Assembly: GCA_028641055.1 (NCBI GenBank)
Contig: CM054058.1
Span: 239,616,187 to 239,680,186 of the forward strand
Reading direction: 5' to 3'
From: Alopecurus myosuroides
Taxonomy: Eukaryota; Streptophyta; Magnoliopsida; Poales; Poaceae
Length of the DNA: 64,000 bases
The translations under genes were made by a program, and so were the position numbers. Below are positions 46,047 to 56,341 of this stretch, piece after piece (positions within the stretch are counted from its first letter, which is position 1; the number at the start of each line of letters is the position of its first letter). The notes beneath the pieces are model-generated. The model worked only from the letters and a program-made list of their open reading frames with translations. It had not been told where the DNA came from and did not search any database.

Positions 46047-46607
46047 CTATGTCGTTTGAAAAACCGCTCAGTTGTTTAAATTTCAGGAGCGTGATTTGCT
46101 TTGTTCGTCGCAGCCGGAAGCTCGAAACGGCGATGCCAATTCCCGACCGAACCAAAAGGTAATCTGCCAATCTGTTCGTGCCCAATACACCAGCGCCTAC
46201 AAACCCGAGTGATGATGTTGCATACAGACGACACTCGACGACGAACTGGTTCGATCCAGTAAAGGCAAAGATTGGCAACTACGTGTGGTGTGTGGTCCAG
46301 CTATTGTACTTTCCATTCAACAACCCTACGAACAAATTAACATGCCACATACATGAAGAAAGGAACAACGGCACGGTGTTTCCATCTTTGACAAAGTACT
46401 CCAGGTATTTTCCAATGACGACGAGTACTCCTAAACCCTAAATTCGATGCACTACAGGATTAGAAGAATGCACTTGATTCCATGCACTACACGACAAGAG
46501 GAGTCTAACCTGAATCAAAATTTGATGTACGATATCACTAGCATTTATGTTTGCATGAAGAAAAAAAAGAGAGAGATGGCAGGGTCCAGAGTGGATTCCA
46601 CTAGCTA

Positions 46608-46730
46608 CTCCCTCGTCTCAAAGTAAGTGCCGTGAGTTTGTCAAAATATTTCTTTATGTATATGGTAAAATGTGTCTAGATATATCCATATTTTGATAAA
46701 TCTATGACAACTAATTTAGGACGGAGTGAG
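46608..46730. mobile_element. Stowaway-type MITE (123 bp)
   Basis: The terminal inverted repeats are CTCCCTCGTCTCAAAGTAAG and its counterpart AATTTAGGACGGAGTGAG. The element is flanked by TA (46606-46607 and 46731-46732), the mariner-type target. The family is very common in Triticeae. Confidence 0.9.
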
Positions 46731-47073
46731 TACAAGATAATAAATGAATTAAAGACAAAAAACAGAAAAGAGAGTCATGCATTAGTTATGAGGGCCATCA
46801 GGACGAAGCGGCATGAATGGTGCAAGCATGTGCCAATGTGAAGGTAAGATGGACGATCTAGCCGGCGCCGTCGACATGAAGTCACATTCTAGAGGAAGTC
46901 CAAGACGAGGGAAAAAACATGTCTGTATACAAAAGGATTAAGACCTAACAAGAAAGTTTTCAAAATTCAATATAATAGTTGCATCCCCGTCGAAACCGAT
47001 TCCTCTCGTCAAGAAATAATGACTTTCAGTGACATAACATCAATCCGTAGCAACGCACGGGCACATTTGCTAG

Positions 47074-49419
47074 TTAATAAATAAATCTGGAAAACTGTAA
47101 AACACGTAGAAAACGACAAAATAACAAAAATATTCCACTTAAATATGAAATATATCAATGAATAAAGGAGAATTTTCATATAAAATAGTGATGCAAAATG
47201 GACGCATCACACATAAGAATGTGTATTTGAGAATTCAGCCACTACTGTCGTTTTCTCTCAAGGTGTTGAGCCAAATAATTCTCAGATGATAAGAGTCAAC
47301 CGTGAAGTTCTTCAGCGTGGAATAGGTCTTGGTGTTGTTTTCGTGCACAATTTAACTGGGTCTAACACTACATAATGGTATATATGATTTTTTTTTACCT
47401 TTTATTATCGTGTTGTGCAAAACAACTCATCCATTCATCATGTCTTTTGTTCATATTTTTTAAAACCACTCTATGTTTTCTTCAATTTTGGTAGCACATC
47501 TGGAAGCAAATCTTTTAGTTCTTGACATCCTCAATAACAATGGTGCCTGGTGGCGAAGATATCACCCAAGAAGAAGAGTAATTCATAGCTGCCGACGTGA
47601 GGCTTCATTTTAGACATGGGTGGGTCAAGTTTGCCGATGAGAATCAACTAGATACTGTACTCATGGTGTTGATCAGGTTCGACAACATTAGAGATGATGT
47701 GCATATCTCTGCTGATATTGTGGGCTATTAAGTGTTGTTTAATTGTTGTAGCCCCCCTAAGTAAAACGTTCATGGTCATGTAATGTTTTCTAGTTTTACT
47801 TTCTTAAATTTGAGAACTTTTGTACTATTAAAGAACTAAATTGATGTATCAAGTACTACTTTCCTCACTTTTATTTAACTTTTTTTTTTGAGCTTATTTC
47901 CCCTATACAATTAGATGTGAATTTATTCAAATTCTATCCGATAGAAGATAATGTGAATCATACAAGTAAAAGGCAAGCAAGTAAATGTCAACCCCAAAAT
48001 ACTCTTTAATTTTTTTCCTGGTTATTTCTTGCATTTATGTTCTAAAGATTTATTTGCATGTCAGGTTCTAGTATAGCTTGTAGATACTGTATTTGATGTA
48101 CGAGATCAGATCCTAAATAAATCTGCATATTTTTCAATTATTTTAAATAAAATTGCAGAAATCTTAAAAGGTTTTGTTCATCGACTGTTCTCTACAAATT
48201 TCGGTTGGTTACCTGAATGTTGTCCATGTAGTTACTATCAAATTGATGGTCTCAGAAGGAGTGATAGGTGCTTGAATCATTGGCAGAGGCTGAAATCTCT
48301 ACCTAAGATTTGCACATGATGGTATATGCATGTTTTTTTGCAAACGAAATTCCCCTAATTATGCACTATAATTTTTTCATGTCATGAATAAGCACGTGAT
48401 GAGAGTTACTGTACCTTTGTTGCAATGATGCTTTCACCTTCATGTGATACTCCTGAATAATTATAAGTATAGTTAGCTTCGTTTCATATACATATCATGA
48501 TGAATCAACAACAACTAAGAAGGCGGTAGGGATGGGAACGAGCATCTAGAACAAACCAGTGAATCAGGCGAGGAGAATCTGACCCTCGTATGTTTCCCTT
48601 ACTTAAACCCAAGCTGGCATTTGTTGTTGTTGATATCCTCCCATCTCTTCTCCTATCTATTTTTATCTTCCTTTTTTTTCATTTGATCAATCATTTATTA
48701 TCTCCATGGACATTCTCTTTCTCGATGAAATCGGAGACGAACGTATAGATATGAGAAAGACTGAGCTCTCCGCTTCTTTGTGCAGGCACAATCAGGAACA
48801 TGTAAGAGTGGTTGAGGGTTTCTCTTTAGAAGTTAGCTATTTTTCGGGTTGCTTTTGCAAAAAAAAATTCTAAGAAATTTCGTGAGGTTCAAAGTTGGGC
48901 TTTTTTTTGGGCCTCAACTTAACAAATAATTACCAACAACAAAATGAGCCATACAACAATAGTCTAGTAGACAAGGATAAAATCTCAAACAACATAAATT
49001 ATTAGTTTAATTCTCAGTCGACTGAGCGTTCGAGACTCCCTTTGGATGTATGATGTAGAATGTTTTCCGTTTTAGAAGGGGGTCCACCGGATCCGCCCCT
49101 GCATACTCGGCATATAGACGAGTAGTTGTATATTTCTTTGCAGTATTTCTTGAAGTGCAAAATGATGTTTTTGATTTTCTTTACCCAGAAAATGGGATCT
49201 AATAGCCCGTTCTACATTTGATGTTTTCGATCTAGACTTTTGTGTATTCTATGGCAGGATGTAGCATGCAATCTGTACGGTACATCATAACATAAGTCAG
49301 CAATTGGCTTCTTATAATATCATGAGTACTAGATTAATACCATGCACGTTGCTGTCAAAATATCTTCAGAAAAATTATATTTTAAAATATAAGGTGTAAA
49401 ACACATAAAAATAACAAGT
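47074..49419. other. AT-rich region between Helitron and CACTA, no clear gene
   Basis: No long frame, LTR, TIR or RNA gene is apparent in these 2.3 kb. The only coding-like trace is the short frame at 47582-47731. The region may be the original intergenic DNA or an old unrecognised repeat. Confidence 0.4.
47582..47731 (+). pseudogene. Possible B3-domain-like exon remnant
   Basis: A 49-codon frame reads FRHGWVKFADENQLDTVLMVLIRF, which resembles the C-terminal half of a plant B3 DNA-binding domain (GW..F...N.L..GD...F). The key Gly-Asp after the Leu is absent, and there is no matching N-terminal half next to it. It is bounded by stops on both sides. This may be chance. Confidence 0.2.
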
Positions 49420-49562
49420 CACTAGTAGAAAAAAAAGGCTTCGGTTCGGTCGTAGAAATGAGTTTATTCCCGGCCGCATTTGGAGTCGGGATTAATGTGA
49501 GCATTAGTCTCCGTTCCAACGGCTAGGACGACGGCCAGATCTAGTCGCGGGTCATAGGGGAC

Positions 49563-49797
49563 ATTTAGTCCCGGTTGGTGATACAAACCGGGACTAAAGG
49601 GGCCGCGACATGCAGTCGCAAGGTGGGGCCAACGCGAGCCTCTTTAGTCCCGGGTCGTGATACCAACCGAGACTAAAGAATTTCCCTATATCATCTTCCT
49701 GCCCAAGCCACCTCCAATTTAGTCTCGCGTCCAGCCACCAACCGGGAACTAAAGAGCCTTTAGTCCAGGTGCGTGTAACCAACCGGGACAAAAGGAG
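49563..49797. repeat. CACTA subterminal inverted repeats
   Basis: Three units each contain TTTAGTCCCGG-like sequence and its complement, able to fold as hairpins: about 49565-49599, 49643-49677 and 49718-49796. The units are diverged from one another. In CACTA elements such motifs are transposase binding sites. Confidence 0.8.
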
Positions 49798-50260
49798 CGG
49801 GGTATATTAACCCGCGTCTTCTCCCTTCTGCAGGGTTTAGCCAAAATTCTCCATCGATCGCTGCGTTTCCAGCAGCGAACCGCCGCGCGCCACTACAAGG
49901 AACCGACGCGCTGCCGCATCGCCGCGCGCGCACAAGGTCCGGCCGCCCCTGCTCCGCCTGAAGGTACGTCGACCCCTCCCGTACCCTCCTCCCCATCTCT
50001 CCTCTCCCTCCTGTGTGATGCGGCAGTGGCCGTCACCATGGCCCGGTGCTCGCCCGTGTTTTAGGTAGAATGGCAACTCACCGGCCACGACGGAGCCACC
50101 ATGCGACGGTGGAGCCACCATGCCAGCGGACACGGCCATGGGGCCTCCATGTGCTGCCGGCCATGGATGGCCGTAGGATTTTTTTTTAGATAACTTCTTT
50201 TTTCATTATATGGTACTGTTTGTTAGTGCAATAGTTAGTGATAGCTAAATTTTAATTACA

Positions 50261-50265
50261 AATGG
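50261..50265. repeat. Gypsy target-site duplication AATGG, left
   Basis: AATGG precedes the left LTR and is repeated exactly at 63265-63269. Confidence 0.9.
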
Positions 50266-50758
50266 TGTCGAATATGCATCTCAACAAGTCCCTCGGGTGA
50301 ACCGATAGGGTTTCGATTAGGAGAACGTGTAGGCGCTGGTGACAATCGTCGGCAAACAGGGGGCACGATTTACCCATGTTCGGGGCCCTCGCAGAGGTAA
50401 AACCCTTACTCCTGTTTTTGTCGATCTGTATTAGCAATAGGCCGGTTACAATGGGGGGTGCTCGAGTCGAGAGTTAGATCTCAACCTCAAGGCTTTTGGT
50501 GGTGTGGTATGGTTTAGTCCCCCTCTCGGTGGTTCTCCTGGCCTTATATAGGTGGCCAGGTCTCAAACCGCACCTAGGGGGGGATACAAACCCTAACCTT
50601 AAGACGGTTACAAGTTTCCTTTCTTGACTATCAAGGCTCTGCGGGTGGGTCTTGATTGGGCCTTCTAGAACTGTTCATGGCATCTCCCTTCGGGCATAGG
50701 TCTTGGGCCTTGGACCGGGTAGCCTCACCCGATAGGTATAGGACTCATCCCCTCGTCA
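50266..50758 (-). repeat. 3' LTR of Tat-type gypsy (493 bp)
   Basis: On + it starts TGTCGAATATGC and ends CCCCTCGTCA. It is a short LTR for such a large element. Confidence 0.92.
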
Positions 50759-50770
50759 GTAGCCCCCGAG
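50759..50770 (-). other. Polypurine tract of Tat-type gypsy
   Basis: On the minus strand CTCGGGGGCTAC directly precedes the 3' LTR. Four further copies occur inside the element. Confidence 0.8.
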
Positions 50771-51360
50771 CGTTTACTCGATTGAGAATCTGTCGGGTAG
50801 ACATTCAAAGTTCGTCTGGCTTTCTTTCGATTGACTGCTTCAGTTGTTCGATGTTTAGAGCGTGCGTATCCTGTGAACGATGGCTTCTCGTACTCGAGCA
50901 TCAAGCAATGGATGTGCCTGTGTTTCGGCCGTTTTTGCAGAAGGATATGACTCAGTCGCTTGGCTCTCCCGAAAGCTCAGGGCCAATTAATTGCATCTAG
51001 GGCAAAAACAGTTCTGGCCTACACAAATTCGAGACCTCCGACTCGAACTCGGCGAGGTGATCATTGCGACTGGGCCGTGGAGGTCTTACCGAGTCAAACT
51101 TAACCTATAGGGGTACCCGGAGCGTCCGCTAGGATTTTTCTTCGTGTTGTTGACACGAAAATTTACCGGAGGACACAACTTGAGTGCGATTCCAGGCCCA
51201 TAAGAGAGATCTTTGGGTCTTACCTTCATACTCGAAAGAATACAGCATCCGGATGTGCCTAGCCGGCCAAACGATCCAGGGAAAGGATGTGTAAGTACAT
51301 CGTGTGTCAGAGTGGCAGGAACTGCACACTCGCGAGTATTATCTTGAGAGCTTTCGAGTG
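50771..51360. other. Non-coding region of the Tat-type element next to its 3' LTR
   Basis: No credible frame is present. The region lies upstream of the antisense gene and could hold its promoter, but I see no clear TATA box. Confidence 0.4.
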
Positions 51361-51632
51361 AAGAGATTTTCTTTCCTATACGAAAAAGATTTCGTGTGTG
51401 GGTAGTTATGCGGGAGAGTTCCCGTGTCTTGTCATGCCCTTTGATATACCCATACGAAAGAAATTTCGTGTCAGAGAGCTTATGCGAAAGAATTTTCGCG
51501 TCTTGATATGCCCATACGAAAGAATTTTCGCGTCAGGGATCTTATGCGAAAGAATTTTCGCGTCTTGATATGCCCATACGAAGGAAATTTCGTGTCAGGG
51601 ACTTTATGCGAAAGAGTTTTCGCATTTGATGA
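51361..51632. repeat. 62-bp palindromic minisatellite
   Basis: Units begin CTTATGCGAAAGAATTTTCG at 51479 and 51541, with a third near 51602 and diverged units upstream. The spacing is 62 bases. Each unit contains two short imperfect palindromes of the form CGAAAGAATTTTCG or ACGAAAGAAATTTCGT. It lies about 400 bases upstream of the antisense gene start. Confidence 0.85.
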
Positions 51633-52016
51633 GGTGCGCAATGATGTCATTACGCACTTGCCCGTTCTGACTCCTCCCGATGGGACGTGACAGAGCGGAG
51701 CAGAACAGGATTGCCCACCTTGTCAACTTTTTGACTGGAAAAGAGAGGTCGTTTCCTGTTTTCCCACGAGCCACACGCCGTAAATGCACACGATCTGCTG
51801 TAAAGATCGTGGCAGAGATAACTGTTCACCGCCGCCTCGTTTCCACCTCACGCGTGGCGGCCACGATGAGCGCCACGTCACCAGATCTACGGTTCAGATC
51901 GTTTTGGCCTGTGTATTAGTAGCCGTCCTTATGCGAGGGGTAAATTTCCCTGCCCTTTGCTTCCTTTCTTCCTCCTCGCGCACACCTTCTCATTCTGCAA
52001 GCACCAGAGAGCTCCC

Positions 52017-55000
52017 ATGGCTGGAGGGAAGAAACGCAGCGCCGATGCGTCATCGTCGAAGGAGGTCGGAGATGCCTCCACGCCGCCCGCCGTGAAGTCA
52101 GGCGACTGGCGCTCCGCCAACACCACGTGGAAGAGCCTCAACGAGATGCAGCGAGAGGGGCTGCTGCCCGCCGACGGCGAGAAGCGCGTGCGCCTCCCCA
52201 AGAAGGAAGAGGTACCAAACCCTCGTGCAAACGAGCGTGTGATCTTCTCAGAGCACGTCTCGCGCAGCCTCTCTCTGCCTCTCCATCCGTTCCTTCTTGG
52301 ATTGCTGTATGTCTATGGCATACAGCTCCATGACTTGCCTCCAAACGCGATTCAGCACATCTCGTGCTTTATCGTGCTTTGCGAGTGCTTCTTAGGCATC
52401 CGCCCGCATTGGGGCCTCTGGAAGGCCCTGTTCAAGGTGCACATCTTCCGAGAGAAGTCACGACTGGGCGAGCAGGGGGAGCCCCTGCGCACTGGCGGGT
52501 TCGGGATCCTGGCGAAGACGGATATCCCCTACCCGGAGATGTACTTCGTCGACTCCGCGCAAGGATGGCGGAAGGAGTGGTTCTACGTCATCGACAACAG
52601 CGCGGGTGGAGCTCCCGAGTTTCATCCATTCGCAATTCTGAAGCGCAGGAAATCCTGGGCGCACAAGCTTACCCCCGAAGACATCAAGGTCGTCTCCCCT
52701 CTACTCGTGAAGGTGGGAAGCTTCCGTGACAAGGCGATTGGGGTTTCGCTGAATGGACTGCATCTAGCGATTGTCTTCCTTCGGTGGAGGATCTAGCCCC
52801 TTCAAGACAGACCTTCGACTATGTGGGAGTACCAAGGTACGCAAGACCCGAGCCGCGTCTGCGAAGACCTTCTGTCGATCGCCGAGTTCGAGAAAAAGAT
52901 TTCGGCCATCACCCAGCTGAAGAAAGGAGAGGCCTTCTCGGCATGTTCTCTCGAACCATTCGAGGCGGCGAAACCTCCTCCAGCCGATGTAAGTTTTTCT
53001 CTATTCTTGTTTGTTTTCTTTGCAGTATGAAACTTCGTCGACTGAAGTTCTTCTCCCTTTTTCTTCTTCTTCTTCTTCTTCTCTCATAGAGCTTGAAGGT
53101 AGCAACATGCTACCCGCCAGCCTCGGCTGAAGATGCCTCGGATCTCCTGGCGAGCACCATCGAGGCCCCTCTCGAAACCAGCGTTGATGAGGCTGACTCG
53201 AGCTCCGAGCACGACTCTTCGGACGACGTGGAAAACTCGGGTAGCGATCAGCTCCATCACCACAAGCGCCGCAGGCACGGGGCTGGCGAAGCTACTTCCA
53301 AGGATAGTTCCTTGGGTGAAGGGTCTGGTAAGGCGACCGAGCCTCTCTAGGTGGCACCTCTGAATGTGCTTCCTCCCGTAGGCCGCAAGTCGAAGGTTCC
53401 CACCGCCTGGAATGTGGACATTCGGGATGAAGACGATGAGGACGAGTAAGTTTTTCTTGCGCGTTTCCCTTTAGTCGAGAATTTCTTTCCTTTTCTTTAT
53501 CTTTGTTTAACTCTCTTCAATAGCAGCCTCCAAACCATCAGCCCTGGGCAGTATGCTTCCTCGGTTCCCTCTGTGAAGAGGAACGAAGTTGCCGAAGGAG
53601 ACGTTCTAGCCGCAGAAGCCTCCCGAAGGCCTCCAAGTCTTGCGAGGGCAGTCGTAATTCCTGAGTATGGGCTACCTGGTTTTGCGGGTGGAGCCTCCGC
53701 GCATAAGGAAGTCTCAGGCAGCTCAGTGGATCCTGTGTCTACTGCCCAAGGCCAACTAAGTTTAGTTCTCCTTTTGCATCTTTTGCTTCATTTGTTTCGA
53801 ATTTCTATCGGGTGCACGATAGTGCTCCCGATGGGAGTAGCCCCCGAGGCCGTGGTTAATTGCTTGCGGTTAGCCACGGACTCTAGTTGAACTATTTTCT
53901 TCCTTGCCTTTCTTTATCCTATCGGGTGCACGGCAGTGCTCCCGATGGGAGTAGCCCCCGAGGCTATATTCGACTGTGTACAGTCGTGTATAGGCTCAAG
54001 ATATTTTGTCCTTTAACTTGAATTTCTGTCTTGGACTTTTGCAGACTCTCCTTGATTCCCTTGCTGCCATCGGTCGTCGAGTGCTCTCAGCCGAGGCAGA
54101 TTGTGTTTCCCTTCGGGTGGATCGCGATCGACTCGTCGAGGACGGCCAATCTCTTCAAGGTAGGTTAATCCGCTCTGTTTTACTGTTTCCCTTGATCACG
54201 AAAATTGCTTAACCTGTATTCGTTGCTCTGTAGCTCAAGTTACCCGCCTGAAGGCCGAGAAAGCTGAAGCTGTCGCTCGAGTGAAAACCCTTGAAGCTGA
54301 GTTGGAGTCCTCCCGAAAGGAGCTGGAGTCCACTCGCAAACATTCGGCTGACTTCGAGGGGAAACTCGTCGAGGCTCAAGAGGCGCTGAAGCAATTGGAG
54401 GAGACAGGTACCAAGCACGATAGTGATGTTGTTGGCATCATTCGCCCCTTGGCTCAGAAGTTTGCGGGTAAGCTACACTTGACCATTCTTTTGTCGCAAT
54501 GTAACTTAACTTGCTGTCTTTAGAGATTTATGGTGTCCTTTTTGTAGATATCCTTGGGGTTGCACTGGAGCTGCCTGGGAGCCAGCGACTGGACGCCCTC
54601 ATGGATTCCTGCGCCCAGCTCCAGGAGCATGCGAGTGGGATCTGCTCTCTCGTTGGTGAAGCCGCCCGAGTGTTGAAGCAGTTCCACGAGCGCCTACTGG
54701 TGGATGCGGCGGTTCCAACTACGCTGGGCGGCCTTCTGAAGGTGTTCTTGGACGATGAGAACCTCCTCCAGGCTTACTCAGTCGCTCAGTCTGAGTGCGG
54801 GGCTAGGACGGCTATCAAATTTGCGCTGGCGCACGGAGTCTCAGATAACCTAGAGAAGGTGTACTCGAGCCTTCCCTACGACGCCTTAGGCAAAAAGGCA
54901 GCGCTCCGTCCCTTTGGCGCTCAGGTTGAAGTCCTTGCGAAGAAGCTTTCTGAAGTGCTTGCTCGTGCTAGTCGCAAGGGGCAGCCTGCTGCGAGTGGCA

Positions 55001-56050
55001 CTACTTCTGCAGCCCCCTAGGCTAGTTTATATTTGCTTTTTGTTTATCGATGTAATGAACCTTGGGATGTATTCCCGTATTTATGTTTCGTAATCGAAGT
55101 GCTTCCTGTGATCCTCAGTGTCTTATTGTCACGTCTTGCTGTTATGCGCTTCCGATGGGAGTAGCCCCCGAGCACCTGTTAGATAGGTGGTGTAATTCTC
55201 GAGTGGGGTCTTGTAGTATTTCTGAACTTGCTTCATTTCTTTCCAGGTAGTGGATCCTAGCGCAGATCTTCGAGTGGGTCTGCTGCGCGGGTGAATCCCC
55301 TTGTTGCTGCTGCTAGTACATTTGCCTCACTCCGTGACCGTGTTGCGGATGGCGAGCGCAAACTGAAAGCGCTGCGGGGCGTGGCTGATGTCGCTAAATC
55401 AAAGGAGAAACTTGCGGCTGAGCGTGAAAAGTTTGTGATGGAAGAGCTGGCGGCCGTTGCGAAGGATATGCTTTGTAAGCCCGCAAGCCCCGAGTGTTTA
55501 GCTGCTTGCTTCCCTTTCTGTTTTAACGTGTTTGCTGAATTTGCAGTTGTTGGACCCGACGGGCCTTGTGAGACTCACTAGGTGGATACCCACATTTCCT
55601 ATGAGGCGGGTAGCTCCAGACCACATGCAGCCAATTTTTTGTAAGACCGCAGTCGAGGCTTCGTTTTGGCCACTTTGAAGTATCGGGCGAGCCAGGCAAA
55701 GATTCTTCTTGAGTCTTGTCGCGAGGCTCTTTCTTCTGTGCATCGGACGTTTTATCCATTGGGTACCGTTCCAGAAGGATGGAGCGGTTTGCTAAGGGTC
55801 TTTCGTCGAGCAGGAGAGGTTCGTGAGTGCATTCGCCAGCAACTTATCTGTGGAGCTCAGGTGGCACTCGCCTTTGTTCGGGTGTGGCATCCTGAGATCA
55901 ACTTTAACTCGGTGGCGCGGTTTCCCGACTCTCCAATTGATTTTTCTCCTCACTACGCGGCCGCCCAGCGCGGCGGAGCGGATCATTCGACTAACTTCGG
56001 AGGAGATAGATCAAATGCTGGCGGAGAGGACTGCTCACCGTCAGATGTAA
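52017..56050 (+). pseudogene. Antisense multi-exon gene of the Tat-type element (PF04195-like, coiled coil)
   Basis: The gene runs opposite to gag-pol. Exon 1 (52017-52988) starts MAGGKKRSADASSS and carries the 'putative gypsy type transposon' domain (SRSLSLPLHPFLLGLLYVYG, CFLGIRPHWGLWKALFKVH). It is interrupted by TAG at 52794-52796 but otherwise in frame to a GTAAGT donor. Likely exons follow: 53090-53445 (acidic, KRRRHG basic patch, TAG at 53348), 53524 to about 53756, 54045-54159, 54235-54469 (strong coiled coil, KTLEAELESSRKELES) and about 54549-55020 (ending TAG). Further coiled-coil and C-terminal exons lie near 55250-55474 and 55547-56050 (LTSEEIDQMLAERTAHRQM). Phases agree where I checked (exons 1-3). 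Such extra ORFs are known in Tat elements; their role is unknown. Decay is mild. Confidence 0.72.
53806..53964. repeat. Duplicated hairpin plus polypurine tract motif in antisense-gene intron
   Basis: Two copies of ATCGGGTGCACG...CCCGATGGGAGTAGCCCCCGAGGC lie about 114 bases apart. ATCGGG and CCCGAT can pair as a hairpin. Each copy ends with GTAGCCCCCGAG (53837-53848 and 53951-53962), the complement of the polypurine tract. Further copies are at 55161-55172 and, with one or two changes, 56171-56182. Confidence 0.85.
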
Positions 56051-56341
56051 TCGTTGGATGTAGATATCCTGTAACCTTGTATAGCTCACTCGATATGTTG
56101 TAAGGTGTTTATAAGGTGTGAACCTTGTTGTACCTTATATTTGAAAATTTGCATTTTATGCTAGTTAGGAGTAGCCCCCGTGTGTTTGGGGTGTATACCT
56201 GTTGTTTTAGCATGTAAAATAGAAGATGCGAATAGCTATGGTTGAAGAACCGTGTGTTTTATTGATAGGGCTAAGAAGCCATGTATTCGATCGAGCCACA
56301 GAATGGCTGGTACAGCCTTATTTCTTGCGAGTAGGATAATC

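Larger units (their letters stand above)
43554..47073 (+). mobile_element. Helitron (outer), interrupted by a second Helitron
   Basis: The 5' end is slightly decayed: TCTTTACCTAATAATAAAAGCG from about 43554, alignable with the inner Helitron start. The 3' end has a short hairpin (CCGT at 45-48 and ACGG at 57-60 of block 47000) followed by CACATTTG and CTAG at 47070-47073, with T after it. Excluding the inner element it is about 1.9 kb. No Rep/helicase is visible, so it is non-autonomous. It also contains a Stowaway MITE. Confidence 0.65.

Noticed and set aside
51361..51632. Regular repeats that could suggest a CRISPR array
   Set aside because: Spacing and palindromes are those of a tandem minisatellite, the 'spacers' are themselves repeated, and this is plant DNA.
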